This document shows positions 1 to 12,239 of a DNA stretch of 64,000 bases, one piece after another. Numbering within the stretch: the first letter of the stretch is position 1; each line of letters begins with the position of its first letter. The DNA is taken from positions 4,402,001-4,466,000 of the forward strand of contig JAGPXD010000003.1 of assembly GCA_020746995.1 (NCBI GenBank). Direction: 5' to 3'. This stretch comes from Plectosphaerella cucumerina (Eukaryota; Ascomycota; Sordariomycetes; Glomerellales; Plectosphaerellaceae). The translations under genes and the position numbers were made by a program. Under the pieces are notes generated by a model, which had not been told where the DNA came from, searched no databases, and saw nothing but the letters and a program-made list of their open reading frames with translations.

Positions 1-486
1 GTGTTTGTGATGGGAAACTCGATGATGTTGGTGATGGGTTGGAATATGTTCTCAGTCTGACGTCGGCTGGAAACAGGACTAAACTCGCTCACACGTGCAA
101 TTTGTAGCATTCCCCACTCTTGCCTCTCTGTTCAGGCTCATCGAGTTTCCTTAGAGACCTGACGTAGTTGTACTCTTGCTCAAACCCTCCCATTGCTGGC
201 ATCTTATCTGCATGCCTCTACCACAGGTAGACTTATTGGCTTGGCCTTGGGGGGGTGGTAGCTTCCGCGTGCTACAGGTACTGGGGGCACTATACAGAGG
301 CAGAGAGTAGCCCCAGTCTCGTCAAGCCAGCACAAGACTTTCTGACGCCTGTCGACAATACAATCACTTTTGATGTCTCTACTGATCTCTACGAGCCTGC
401 TCTGGTGCCGTCACGATCATAACATCTGTGAACGTGGTCTATCACGAATGTGTTTTGCGCTATTCATTACCCCCACAGCTGACCTG
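1..486. other. Intergenic; downstream of AP-1 gamma
   Basis: This stretch lies beyond the gamma-adaptin stop and probably holds its 3' UTR. I see no convincing coding exon or RNA gene. Confidence 0.5.
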
Positions 487-3241
487 TTATGAGCTCTCGG
501 TCCAGTTGACCTGTTCCAGCAACGGCCCGGCAACAGAATGCGTGAATTGAATCCTCAGGCGGAGTCTCAGCGGCTGTGAGCATAGTGTCAGCGGTGATTC
601 ATTCATCAAAGACTTGACGGGAAGATTGGAACGTACCCCCTTGACCCCAGACACCCTCATGACCTGGGTGGCCTCGGCGCCTGGTCCAAGTTCGGTGTTG
701 GAGATACCCATGAGCTGTAGCTTCTGAGACTTGGGCACTGCCGCCTGTAGGCCAACATTCGAGAGCTGGGCCGATCCTGTGTTGATGAACTTCGCTGTGG
801 CCTGCACCAATCCTTCTGCGTTCCGCTGAACCTGGAATGTGACATTGAGATCGTTGCCGTTGTAGCAGGCGATGCCCGCGGGGGCCTGTGGTGTTGCCTG
901 TGCTGGTTGCGGAGCGCGGCCCGCCGCGCCCGACATCAGGTCTGCTCCCATCGGACTGCTAGCAGCAGGGGGAGCCGGGGAGGGCGCGGAGCCTGGTCCA
1001 AATAGGTCCATGATGCTGGCCATGTTCGACTGTTGCGGCGTGGGAGACGCGGAAGTCGGGGCGGGCGAAGCCGTGCCACCGCCCCCAAGAATGTCGGCCA
1101 ACAGGTCGGCGTTATTCTGCGATCCGGCAGCAGGCGCGTTGTTTGTGGGGGTGTCTGTGAGGTCGAAAAGCAGATCCTCTTCGGTTGGCTTGATGATCTT
1201 GGACTTGCGGTTGGCAGCCTTGTTCGTCTTCTTTGACGTGGCCTGGCCGAGGACACGCGATTCCTCCTTGATCTGAGGCGGAGGCATCTTCTCCAGGACA
1301 CCTCGGCGAATCTGGTCATGCGAGAAGAGGTTGCCGTACTCCACGGCACGTTGCTGGACTTCGACGTCCAGGCTGGTTTGGTGGGTCTCTAGCAGCCGCC
1401 GCACTCGCTCGATCTGCGAGGGGTCGGCGAGTCGCGTCGTCAGCTTCATCAAGCTGGTGACAATGTACTCGGTTGTAACCTGCGTGCCGTAGCTGCTGTT
1501 CAGAATTGAGGAGAAGAGGTCAACAATCTCGTGCTCCTTGACCTCCTGAATCAGCTCTTCCTCCTCATACTGCCCTCCCCTGAGCAGTGAGTCGCCATAC
1601 TCTCCGATGCACCATGCCGCAGCTTGCGTCAGGCTCTCTTGTGTGATGTCCTTCTTCAGGCTGATGTACAGCTTTTGGACAGCGTATGTTTGCAGTTCTG
1701 GTGTGGTGGCGACAAGTCGGATGAAGGAGGACATGATGGGTTCCTTGACATAGTTACCCGCCAGTGTCAGGACACGCAGCATGGTGTCGACGTGCCACCT
1801 CTTGTTCGGGGCGAACTTGTCGGCTGCAATACCGATCTGGCTTGTCATGGTAGGCTTGAACTCGTTATCCGCAGCTTCAAGGAAGGCCAGCAGCTCGCGG
1901 ATCAGCACGCGAACATTGCTCTCGTTGATGAGCGTGAAGCTGAGATCCAGGGCTCGCCTTCTAATGCTGATGTCAGGGTCCCGCAGGCACTCCAGAATGG
2001 TGTTGCGATGTCTTTGTACAGCGTTGGGCTCGATAGCCACCACCTTGATAAGAGTGTTGAGTGCGACGTAGCGGATGTTGTTGTCGCGGTTGGACAGGAA
2101 TTTGCCCAAGATGTTGACGCCCAGAACGCGCAAGCCAGAATCCGCCTCGATGTCCAAGATTGTCAGGACCGCCTCGTACAGGATGGAGTTGCCGACATTC
2201 TTCGAGGAGTCGGTGTTGGTGGCGACCTGGGCAAGGATGTCGTTGATCTGTTCGCTGACCTCTGCATCGCCAACGGCGAGCACCCTCAGAAGGCGCAGGA
2301 TTTTGACCTGAATGAAAGGATCGCTGATGCCGGTAACATCATGCTCAGGAGCGTAGCCCGAGGTGGCCAGCGCCTTGAGCGTCCGGACCAGCTGGGGAAC
2401 AATCTGCTTGAACTTTTCCACTGTGCCCTCGTCTCCGCCTTCCTCCTCATCTGCCTCGCACAGGCTCGTGATAAGGGTTAGTCCCGACAGGAGGACGCCG
2501 TGGTTGCGGTCCGTCAAAAGATTGGTGGCCTTCTCGATGAAGTGCTCCTGGAGGTCGGGAACCTTGCGGCATATCCGCATAGCGCACAGCGCGGCCTTCC
2601 TTCGGATGTAGGGGTTCGATGTATTGATGCAGCCTTCGACTTCGGCGAACAAGTCTCGCGACATCTCGACGGAAGCAATGTTTCCTAGTGTGCACAGGGC
2701 GAGGCCGACGATGTATTGATTCGAGTGGGAGAGGTCACTGTATTGAACGTCAGCGACCATGGGAGCTCCGGTTCTTTGGGAGCGAGCCCGTACTTCTTCA
2801 AAGAGTTTGTGACGAGTGTCAGGACCTCTTGGTTCTCGTCGAGAAGCAAGCTTGTAGCTAGATGACCCAGGCGCTTGTCGGCGAAGCGGGGAGAAGCCAG
2901 GAGCTTGAGGCACTCGATCTGGCCGAAGTGCGTCCTCTCGCCAAGCGTGAACAGGTAGAGAAGCTTCGCGACATTGTTCCGTCTAGTCGAGTCAGCGCCC
3001 AGTCCCCGGAGTGTTGGCACCAGTCGAGGACGTGAAGTTGAGCTCACCGGACTCCATGATCGTGGCTTTCCTCTCGGAAGCTGGCTCGGATTGATGCACT
3101 CTCCTTCTGAATCACAGCCCTTTCGTCCGCAATTGTTTTGGCCGATCGTACATTTCGGATGAACTGCTTGACTAAAGCCTGGTGTCAGCTACTGCCTGCT
3201 GCTCGGTGTGCCTGGTTTCGACGTTGCGTACGAGAAGCCAT
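487..3241 (-). CDS. apl4: AP-1 adaptor complex subunit gamma (gamma-adaptin)
   Basis: Large subunit of the AP-1 clathrin adaptor, which sorts cargo between the trans-Golgi network and endosomes. The model is complement(join(487..573,637..2737,2794..2982,3048..3171,3232..3241)), giving 836 residues, normal for the family. The first coding exon is only 10 nt; ATGGCTTCTC joins to give MASLKQF, the family N-terminus. The trunk (about residues 5-580) has the conserved [17 protein letters not shown] and [20 protein letters not shown] stretches. A Pro/Ala/Ser-rich hinge with DLF-type motifs follows, then a C-terminal ear ending [13 protein letters not shown]...NWTESS. The intron at 574..636 is 63 bp, in frame and free of stops, so an unspliced reading stays open through the ear; the family sequence [11 protein letters not shown] supports removing it. 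Identity is certain; only the tiny first exon is inferred. Confidence 0.95.
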
Positions 3242-4632
3242 GGTGGAGGCTGGAGCGAGAACGCTACTTGGCGAGGGGTGGCTGCAGGCAAATGCTGGTC
3301 GAGCTGTCTTGTGTCGTCGGGGATAGTGATCGTGTCTTCCCACCAGATGTTGATGGTTGCGATTGTTGAGGGTGACTCTCAGGGGGCCTGTAGTAGCCTT
3401 GCCCAGCAACGATGGTGGGCTGAAGGCATCGCCAGTAGGCCAGGTCTCTCTGGCTGCTAAATTGATGACAGGCCGTACCTGGGCTGGCTAGGTGGCCGAT
3501 GCACCTGTTGGTGGGGCTGCTGGGGGTCTTTCCTGCCTTGAAATTTAGGCTGCAGCTCCACGTCCCGACTTGCTCCAAGAGTCCAGTCGCGACCGAAAGC
3601 ACGAGCCCATTGACAGACAGTAAAGTCACAGCTTACCTGCCTTTCTTCCATCTTTCCTTGGTAACTTACCAGTCTTGTAGAAGGATGATTGTTTTTAATG
3701 GGCCGCGCAGAGACGGAGAGCTCAATCTCTAGATTACTGGCGCAGGGAGTCTCTTGTAGCATGGTTACATTCACCTAGAAGATGTCAGGAGGCGCTGAAG
3801 CTGGCCCAAGCTAAACGCTCCAACGGTCCGTGGCCGAGCATCTCTCCAGCCTCCAGAACCTCAGCTGGACTTGAGACCGACATCCCCAGAGTTTTGTCGC
3901 CATGAATGCCTGGTTGAGCCATGTCCTGGCCAGACGCCATGTGCCGACCACACATGGCACCTTCGAGTGGCAGTGCATGCAGCTACGCCGACATTTGAGG
4001 GCCGCTGGGCAATTCAATCCCATCAGAAGCGCGAATACGATTCGCAAAGAACCGTTATTGGTGCACCCCCGCGTCAGCCGGCCCCGCGTAGGGCTGATGC
4101 TCTCAGGGTCTGGGTTCCGGCAACAGCAGTCCTCGGCACATCCAATGCTTGCTGAGGATTCGGGATGCTGATCAGTATCGGCTCAGAGCTAACGAGCTGT
4201 CGTGGGTAGTCTGGCCGCACACTCCCGTCTTGGCACTCCTTAAACTGCAAATTGTAGCTACCTAGGTACTCACCATGACGAGAAGACTATTGACAAACAC
4301 AGCAGACGCGTAGAATGGGCCCGATTGTGCGGTCATAAATTCGTGGGCTCCAGTTGTTCCGCTGACCCGCTGGCTGGGGCTCGGCCCGTTATCATTCCAA
4401 CGGTGCCGAAACGACCAACATACAGCCACATCCCCCGACAACAAGTAAAGAAAAGCAACAGCATGGCATCGCTGAATCGATCAACCGCATATTCTCCTCT
4501 TGACAGAGACGCTAGCCTTTCTTCGGTTAAGCCAACAAGTATGGACTGAGAACGAGCAGCCGCAGGTCGTCCATGCGCCCGGCTTCCTGCCCGCCTCCCA
4601 TCGCCCAGCCGTCCCCCACGTGTATTTTCCCC
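3242..4632. other. Intergenic; AP-1 gamma upstream region
   Basis: About 1.4 kb between the gamma-adaptin start and the calmodulin stop, both on the minus strand. It should hold the gamma-adaptin promoter and the calmodulin 3' UTR. Small open frames occur on both strands, but none shows a recognisable domain. Confidence 0.5.
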
Positions 4633-5602
<970 letters not shown>

Positions 5603-6405
5603 GATGTCGGTGTCGATGTGGGAAATTAGAAGCTCGAAAGTCGGATACGTAGCATCAAGGTCGTAAATTCGTGAATGGGTCTTCGGGATCGGGCGCAAAG
5701 CTTGACCAGAGGTGCAGTCAGCTTTTCTTTTGGTGTGGTGTTCTTGAAGGGGAGAAGACGGGGAGCGAGTTCCTGTCAGCCAAGTGCATTCGCGTCAGGA
5801 GAGGGAAGGGAGGGGCAGCAGCGGGGCCAAAACGGACGGCATCTTGCTTGATGTGGTCTGTGCGCTAAGATCGTCCAAGTACCGCCGACAGAGCTCCCAA
5901 GACTTGGACAGACACCCGTTTTAATGCATACCTTACTTTAGCAGGAACTTGTAATGACCGTGAAGGCAGTGCATACTGGACGCAGCATGCACTGTATGAA
6001 ATGCACCTAGCAGGCTGCCACTAGCGCCTAGGTACGTAGCGTGCTGGTGGGGAGAGAGCTGGTCTTGAGACTGTCAGTTCTTGAAGCTCATTGGTATCAA
6101 TGCCAGTGTGAGCAGGCATCTGGCCTACTTGGAATGCTAACAACGCCAAACACACGATCACGAATAATCACGAACACCTCGAACTCCCACCGACTCAGAT
6201 ATCGCGACGACAATTACACGCCTCAATTTCCACGCATCACAGTCGCCCAAGATAAGGCACCGCTCTCTGGAGCCACACGACTGGCTGTACCTGCTCCAAC
6301 AGACGATCCCCACAGTCCCGACGCAAGCTCTAGTCAGGACGGACAACGAACACCTTCGTCTGCGCTGATTGCCGGCGGGCACTTTACCTTGCTTTGGCAT
6401 CCGCC
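5603..6405. other. Divergent promoter region, calmodulin / TLG2
   Basis: About 800 bp separate two divergently read genes, so this should hold both promoters and 5' UTRs. The long plus-strand open frame at 6041..6595 overlaps the TLG2 start in another frame and has no recognisable domain. Confidence 0.5.
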
Positions 6406-7522
6406 ATGTGGCGGGACCGAACGAACCTGTACATCTCCTACCGGCAATCGTATGCCCATCACCCAACAAAACGAACGAAATACAGAGCACCAGGCGGATC
6501 GGCCTTTGGCGACAGCTATGCGTCAGCATCGGGTTCGGATGACACGCGCGGTCTCTTGTCCGCGGGCGCATTTGAGGATGATGGCGATGCCGTGATCGAG
6601 ATGGATCTCCTGCCACCCCGCTGGGCCGATATCTCTGACGAAATCACTGAGCTGCTGGCAGACATTGCGCGACGCAGCCAGACTCTGGAGCGCCTGCACC
6701 AGAAGCATGTCCTGCCAGGCTTCGACGATGAAGATGCCAAAAAGGCGGAAGAGCGCGAGATTGAGAATCTCACCCAGCACATCACGAAAGCCTTTCACGA
6801 GTGCCATCGCTGCATACAGCGCGTCGAGCAGATGGTCCGCGACTCCAGGCAGTCCGGGACGATCACCAAGGCGGAGGAGACCATGGCCAAGAACATTCAA
6901 ATATCATTGGCATCAAGAGTACAGGATGCGAGCGCACTCTTCAGAAAAAAGCAGAGCACATATCTCAAGAGTGAGTCCAGCTCAGCGATTGTGATCCCCT
7001 GATTGATCTCATTGCTAACGGCAAGCAGAGCTACGAGGAATGAGCGGACTGGGCGTTGCAGCTGGGATCGAGCGGTCGACAACACCACAGCCAGGCTCAT
7101 CCAGTTACCTTGATCCCTCGCTCGTCGAATCGGACGCCGACCGGTCATTCTCCCAGTCCACATTGCAGGCAACCCAGCAGCGACTGCTATCTTCGAATGT
7201 TGCGGAGATCACACAGCGAGAGCGTGAGATTGAAGATATCGCGCAGGGCATCATTGAGCTGGCAGACATATTCCGTGACCTGCAGGCCATGGTCATCGAT
7301 CAGGGCACCATGCTGGATCGGATCGATTACAATGTCGAGAACATGGCTACTGATGTGAAAGCCGCCGACAAGGAATTGGTCGTTGCCTCTGGCTACCAAA
7401 AGAAGACGACCAAGAGGAAAATAATCCTCTTGCTGTTGATCATCATAGCCGGCATGATCATTCTTCTCGTTATCAAACCGAAGAGGAATTCAGACGGTGG
7501 CGGGAACACAGAAGAAACCTAG
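6406..7522 (+). CDS. TLG2: Qa-SNARE of the Tlg2 / syntaxin-16 type
   Basis: t-SNARE of the trans-Golgi network and endosomes, acting in fusion of endosome-derived vesicles. The model is join(6406..6970,7029..7522), 352 residues. The ATG at 6406 (context CCGCCATG) gives MWRDRTNLYISYRQSYAHHP, the usual start of fungal Tlg2. The N-terminal regulatory region contains DLLPPRWADISDEI and HQKHVLPGF. The SNARE helix covers about residues 240-305, with the ionic-layer glutamine in VIDQGTMLDRIDYNVE. A C-terminal membrane anchor (IILLLLIIIAGMIILLVIKP) is followed by a short polar tail, as in a tail-anchored protein. The 58-bp intron restores YLKKLRGMSG. It converges on the PPR-like gene across 216 bp. 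Confidence 0.94.
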
Positions 7523-7738
7523 ACTTGGCCGAGGTGCCAACTCGGTCATCTGATGTACGAACAGACACACCGATTGTCCATGGCTTTGGCAAGCTGACGG
7601 TGTCCCCGCCAGCTGTACTTGACACTGGAACAAAGAGGTCGGTGTCGAACCACATGCGCCAATAATCAATGGCCGTCTGGATAATGAAAGAACAGATGTT
7701 GGAGATTATACATGGGTATCAAGACATAGTGTACAGTA

Positions 7739-10132
7739 TTAGACATGTGGCCCTTTAGCCCCCCTTGACCCTCCCTGGCGTATCGCATGTAACAGCAGAA
7801 GCCTGAGGACTGGGGCTTGTGGCAGCACTTTTCTGCCAAGTGCCGTTGTGAAGAGGCGGCGTATTTCAGGCAGGCTGGACCATGGGATGCGATGGGGCGA
7901 TTTTGCGCCCAATTTCCCAGTCGACGCCATGTGTGACGCAACACAAGACACAATTTCATCGCGGATGCTGCCCAGATGGAGCGTGATGCCGCGAGCGCCG
8001 AGCTGCTGGAGAAGTCTCGCCCCGCGAGCAATACTGAAGTCCTCAATGGGGCAGGTGTCGGTGATGGACTGGAGTTGCGCGTCGGATGAAAGAGGTAGAC
8101 CGGCCCTGAACCCCCAGCGAATGATCGAGGCCTGGAGCTTGTGATCGCCGAGAATGCGGTTGATAGGATGCCAGGTATGTGCGATTGGTAGATCGAACGG
8201 AACGTCAGTCCCTTCGGTCTGAGCTGACCACGGTGGTAGATCAGAGTGATGGATCCTCATGTGGCCGCCTTCCCCGGTGACCTTGTTTCGATATCCATCA
8301 ACAATGGCGAGAGCCAAAGTTTCCATGGCAGTCTGTTGACCAGATCGCCCGAGCTGGTAAAGCACGTTTTGCCAAATTTGGGAAGGAACCATTCTCTGGG
8401 ACGATGTTGCGCTGCGGGCAAGATCAATGCTGCCTTGGATGCCCCGAATGGTCGAAGGGGACAAGGGAATATCCCGAGCCGTGACAGCGAGGAGATGGTT
8501 GAATACGGTCTCCATGGTTTCCGGGTGAATTTCAACTTTCGTGGCCCGCATCTCATCCATCAAAGCTATGGCTGCCCGGACATCGTGATGGAGTAAGTGG
8601 TCTCGCAGTAGCATATTCGATGTCCTTTGCATCGAGTCGCGAGCAACGACAGGCTGAATGGCGAGAAGGAGCCTAGATGTTTGCCAGTCACCCGTGGCTA
8701 TTGCATTGGCGAGAATCTGGCTCTGTGTATGCGCGTCGTCGAAAACCTCAGGGTGAATGTCGCTTTGCAGCAACGCCAGGAGAAGCTCATCGTTTCCAGT
8801 CTCAGCAAAGTGGCGGATTGACTTGACGTATGTGGAGTCGCCCACATGTATCTCGAGGCTTTCCAGCTGCTCAAGTCGGGCCAGGACTGACGCTGAGTTG
8901 GGGTCGCGAAGCGCCAGCGACTGCAGAGAGAGCGGTCCAAGACTGTGAACTCCCAGGCCTTGCAGAGCATGGACGGCGAATTCCGGTCCGATCCAGGAGC
9001 TTGCAAGAAACCGTGCGCCGATGGCATCATTTTTAGGCGTCGGGCTATCCTGCCGGATGGGTATCGAGGCTGGTTGCTGAGCCAAGTGAGCCGTCGGACG
9101 ATATCGTGGCTCGGATGAGGCCAGCGCATATTCCGGAGGCGTCAAGGTCTTGCCACGATAGTATGCACGTAGGAAATGCAGGAAAGGCTGGGACGCTACT
9201 GGGTGTTGCGGGAGGTCGTTGTGTTGCGCAAGTAGGTCTCGCCACTCGATGGCCAAGGACGACATGCCGCGGCCGTATAACCGAGGAATAACGTCGTCGT
9301 AGACGGTGCGGTAGTGGCTTGCGATGTACATTGCGCGTATGGTTGCTTGTGCATCAGGCTCGTTCCTGTGAACATGCCTTGAAATGAGCGCCGTGAAGAG
9401 TTCTTGTCCAGGATCAAACCCAGACATCAGGCTCATATGCCACCGAAACGCCCGTGTGTATTGTCGAGACTCCAGACAGTACGAAATGACTCGGTCGTAT
9501 AAGTCAGGCCAGCGTATGCCATGCTCGTCAACGAGCCAGTCGGCATACAGGAGAATGCCTTCCAGGATAATGTCGTTTGGAAGCGCAGCTTCCAGCACGC
9601 TTTGGTAGAAGAAGTCGGCCTCAGTCCCCTCAACCTTGGAGAGACCTCTCTGTTCGACCAGATTGGACCAGACTTGAAGAACACCGTCGCGGCCGGCCCT
9701 GCGCTGAGCTACGACGAGCTCATGACATAGCTGGGCGGCATCGAAGTGGTGTCCAGGCTTCGTGTTCCATCTTGTTCCCGGTCTCTTTGCGGTCCCTGCG
9801 GCTCCTCGCGTCGAATTCACAAAGTCGTTCCACCTGAACGAGTTGAGGTCGTCTTCGGAAGTAAGAGGGCGCGCGTCGATCGCCCCTGATGATGGCGTCG
9901 TTGGGTCGACAGCACTTGAGGGCGAGAAGGAATGTCCTCGCTGTCGGCGGCGGCCCGTGGCTGGATTGGCGTGACTTGATCGAAGACTGCTGGCTGTGCA
10001 CAGGCAGCGCGAGGTGCCTCGTCTCCAACTGCTGGAACTGTGTCGTCGCGATTTCGGAAGGGATTGGAGAAACTGCCAGCGAATGAAGCTTGCTCTGTTC
10101 CAGTGCCCAAGCCATTGCAAGGCCTGTGGCAT
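7739..10132 (-). CDS. PPR-like mitochondrial protein (predicted)
   Basis: Uninterrupted frame of 797 codons from the ATG at 10132. The N-terminus (MPQALQWLGHWNRASFIRW then SRRHSSSSWRRG) is rich in Arg and Ser with almost no acid, like a mitochondrial presequence. The body is alpha-helical and built like pentatricopeptide/TPR solenoids of fungal mitochondrial RNA factors, with segments such as DLYDRVISYCLESRQYTRAF and AAIALMDEMRATKVEIHPET. I see no catalytic motif. The frame stays open upstream; an alternative ATG at 10306 would add 58 residues including a hydrophobic segment, but I prefer 10132 because it gives the better presequence. It shares a promoter with the COX VIIa gene, consistent with (not proof of) a role in mitochondrial gene expression. 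Family assignment is by appearance only. Confidence 0.65.
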   Translation of the reverse strand: MPQALQWLGHWNRASFIRWQFLQSLPKSRRHSSSSWRRGTSRCLCTASSLRSSHANPATGRRRQRGHSFSPSSAVDPTTPSSGAIDARPLTSEDDLNSFRWNDFVNSTRGAAGTAKRPGTRWNTKPGHHFDAAQLCHELVVAQRRAGRDGVLQVWSNLVEQRGLSKVEGTEADFFYQSVLEAALPNDIILEGILLYADWLVDEHGIRWPDLYDRVISYCLESRQYTRAFRWHMSLMSGFDPGQELFTALISRHVHRNEPDAQATIRAMYIASHYRTVYDDVIPRLYGRGMSSLAIEWRDLLAQHNDLPQHPVASQPFLHFLRAYYRGKTLTPPEYALASSEPRYRPTAHLAQQPASIPIRQDSPTPKNDAIGARFLASSWIGPEFAVHALQGLGVHSLGPLSLQSLALRDPNSASVLARLEQLESLEIHVGDSTYVKSIRHFAETGNDELLLALLQSDIHPEVFDDAHTQSQILANAIATGDWQTSRLLLAIQPVVARDSMQRTSNMLLRDHLLHHDVRAAIALMDEMRATKVEIHPETMETVFNHLLAVTARDIPLSPSTIRGIQGSIDLARSATSSQRMVPSQIWQNVLYQLGRSGQQTAMETLALAIVDGYRNKVTGEGGHMRIHHSDLPPWSAQTEGTDVPFDLPIAHTWHPINRILGDHKLQASIIRWGFRAGLPLSSDAQLQSITDTCPIEDFSIARGARLLQQLGARGITLHLGSIRDEIVSCVASHMASTGKLGAKSPHRIPWSSLPEIRRLFTTALGRKVLPQAPVLRLLLLHAIRQGGSRGAKGPHV

Positions 10133-10690
10133 GGCCCTACCGGGAGAAATCCAAGACTCGAAGACGACAAATGTGCAGAGGAAAACGACGCATAGCAGCT
10201 TTGATGCGGTTATGCGAGAGATAAATGAAGTGGCATCCCGGAGGTGATGTTTCGAGGTCCCAGAATGTCTCTTTGTAGGGTGGGTTTGGAAAAAAGCTGC
10301 CGGCATCGATAGAGTTCCCGGCAGTGGCACGAAGCTGTCGGCGTGGGTCGCTGCAGCACGCCCGGGTGGTGTATCCACGGGCACACGCCTGGGTGTAGAT
10401 AGAATGGTTAGTCATCCAGCCAACCGGCTCACGAGGCGGGCCGAAGCACCAATCCAACATCGTCTCATTCCAACCTCGACTCTTGATCACGAACGACGAA
10501 CCCAAGCCTTTCAATCGACCTCCGACCAACCTTGCCGACTCCCGCTCTTCTCTAGGAATCCACCCCTGCCAATCCATACACGTACGTCGAATTGCGAAGC
10601 CATTGGCGTGCTTCGTCCCAAGCCGCTGGCGCTGTCGCGGGTGGACACAATTGTCATCGTACGACCAGATTTGCTGACCAGAGTCGTAGC
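10133..10690. promoter_or_regulatory. Shared promoter of PPR-like gene and COX VIIa gene
   Basis: A 558-bp region between two divergent genes with mitochondrial products. It contains CCAAT at 10449 and 10569 and the reverse ATTGG at 10602. CCAAT is the core site of the HAP2/3/5 (CBC) complex, which activates respiration genes in fungi. The sites are visible; their use is inference. Confidence 0.45.
10582..10689 (+). other. Possible 5' UTR intron of COX VIIa gene
   Basis: A GTACGT donor at 10582 and a TAG acceptor ending at 10689 bound 108 bp. A TGCTGAC branch-like sequence lies close to the acceptor, which is followed after one base by the start codon. Confidence 0.35.
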
Positions 10691-11013
10691 ATGATCAACG
10701 CCAGGAACAAGGTGCCCGAGCACCAGAAGTTCTACCAGACTGCCTACGCCAACCACCAGCGTCTCTGGAAGATCGTATGTGCCCGTTGGATTCCGTGAGC
10801 CGTGCGTCTTGCGCGTCGCATGCTAACCGCATCATCACAGAACCCCCGCTCCAGGTACATCATGGTCCCCTACCTCACCCTCCTCTGGGGTGGCTTTGCC
10901 GGTTGGTTCGCTCGAAATCCCTTTGACGAATGACCTAGCTAACTCTGCCAGGCTCCGTCTACATGGGAGTCCGCAAGGTCCTGGGCCACAACACCTGGTT
11001 CGGCGAGAACTAG
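10691..11013 (+). CDS. COX7: Cytochrome c oxidase subunit VIIa (COX7-type)
   Basis: Small single-span subunit of respiratory complex IV in the inner mitochondrial membrane. The model is join(10691..10774,10841..10901,10952..11013), 68 residues. The first junction is phase 0 (LWKI then NPRSRYIMVPY), the second phase 1 (GGFAG then SVYMGVRKV). The matrix segment KVPEHQKFYQ, the W-x-x-(N/H)PRS motif before a single membrane helix (IMVPYLTLLWGGFAGSVYMG) and the short tail VLGHNTWFGEN match fungal COX VIIa. There is no cleavable presequence, as expected. It is divergent from a probable mitochondrial PPR-like gene and convergent with clathrin light chain. Identity is recognised from the motif pattern; another small inner-membrane subunit is less likely. 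Confidence 0.75.
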
Positions 11014-11417
11014 ACGAGGCGCGGCAGGACTCGCCAGCATACAGGCTACAGAAGGGCGGCGAAAGCCTTTGTTGTTGTAAATTCAATAGAAGAAGAGTAC
11101 CAATGGCTACAGGCCGAACCTTTCCAGCTTCGATGACCCGACAATGCTGGCTGCTGCATCATCGCGTATTTCTGTACACTGCGAGAAAGGTAGTTCTCAA
11201 TGTTCCGTCCAGAGCACCGCTAGGTACACCGCAACCTGCCTTCACCAGTTCTACGGTTCACAATCTTCCCGCGGAGCCGGGTGCATCAAGGAGGTATCAG
11301 GATGCAAAGTACAAAATGGAGGGGTTCCTGGACTCATGCGCCGCCGGGCCCATGCCCAAGCCGCAGCAAGCTCCGTCAAATCATCGCTATCTCTCTTCAG
11401 GCATGAAAAAGGCAGTA
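11014..11417. other. Intergenic between convergent 3' ends
   Basis: About 400 bp between the COX VIIa and clathrin light chain stops. It probably holds both 3' UTRs; nothing else is seen. Confidence 0.5.
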
Positions 11418-12239
11418 CTAAATTCCAGTCGCGCCAGGAGCCTTCTCGTCCTTCTTGAGGCTGACCAGCAACTCCCGGAAGCGCTCCTTGCCGGAGCCAG
11501 CCGCGCCGCCCTTTGCGCCCTTGCCGCTGACGTCAACGAGTTTCGCGATCCTCTCCCAGCTCGTGCCACCAGAGACGGTGTCGTCACGGCTGGCAAGGAA
11601 CTGCTCGGCCTCCTTGCGCGTCTGGGCGATTGCCTTGTCCTTCTTCGAGTTGTAGTTCTCGTAGAAGTCGTCGATGTTCTGCTGAGCCTCTTGGACAGTC
11701 TCCTCGCGCTGGGCGGCGAACTGTGCGGCGCGCTTCTCGATCTGCGCATCGCGCTTTTGCCTCCACTCCTTGATGACTTCAGCCTCATCCTCCTCGTCGC
11801 CGACGGTGGCCTGGAAGCCAGAGTTGTAGTTCACGGAAGGCTGTCCAGTGATTGTACCGCTGGGACCAACCGCCTGTAATGTGAGTTGTTAGAAATGAAG
11901 ATCTTAGGAGCGCGCCATGTTCGGTTACTGACTTCGTTTTGGTTGGCAAGATCGGGGAACTGTGACTCGAAGCTGGAAGGCTGAGGGCTGCTGACGTCGC
12001 CCAGAAGGGAGTTTCCGTTGTCGAAGGCAGTGGCATCCCCACTGGTCGCGAATTGCTCAGCATCGTCCCCCAGGAGGGCCTTCTCACGGGCGAGGAAGTC
12101 GTCGGCAGATGCTTCTTGGCCGGTGGACTTGATGTCGGTCTGTGCTGGAAAGGTGTCAGCTGGACAGTTGGGAGCTTGTACACAGGGGGCGCTTACCGCC
12201 CGAATCAAAGTCCTCCAGCGAAGGGAACCTGTCCGCCAT
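11418..12239 (-). CDS. CLC1: Clathrin light chain
   Basis: Regulatory light chain that binds the clathrin heavy-chain hub on coated vesicles. The model is complement(join(11418..11873,11933..12144,12197..12239)), 236 residues. It starts MADRFPSLEDFDSG, the conserved acidic light-chain N-terminus. The middle is Ser/Asp-rich (FLAREKALLGDDAEQF). A long charged coiled coil follows (about residues 110-185: EVIKEWRQKRDAQIEKRAAQ and on), which is the heavy-chain binding segment, and the C-terminus is ERFRELLVSLKKDEKAPG. The first intron needs the acceptor ending TTTCCAG; a CAG five bases further on would break the frame. It is one of several traffic genes in the window but is not adjacent to AP-1 gamma. 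Confidence 0.93.

Noticed and set aside
1624..2481. Antisense open frame of 285 codons opposite gamma-adaptin
   Set aside because: Fully inside the conserved adaptin trunk and without domain features.
6041..6595. 184-codon plus-strand frame before TLG2
   Set aside because: Overlaps the TLG2 start in a different frame and has biased low-information composition.
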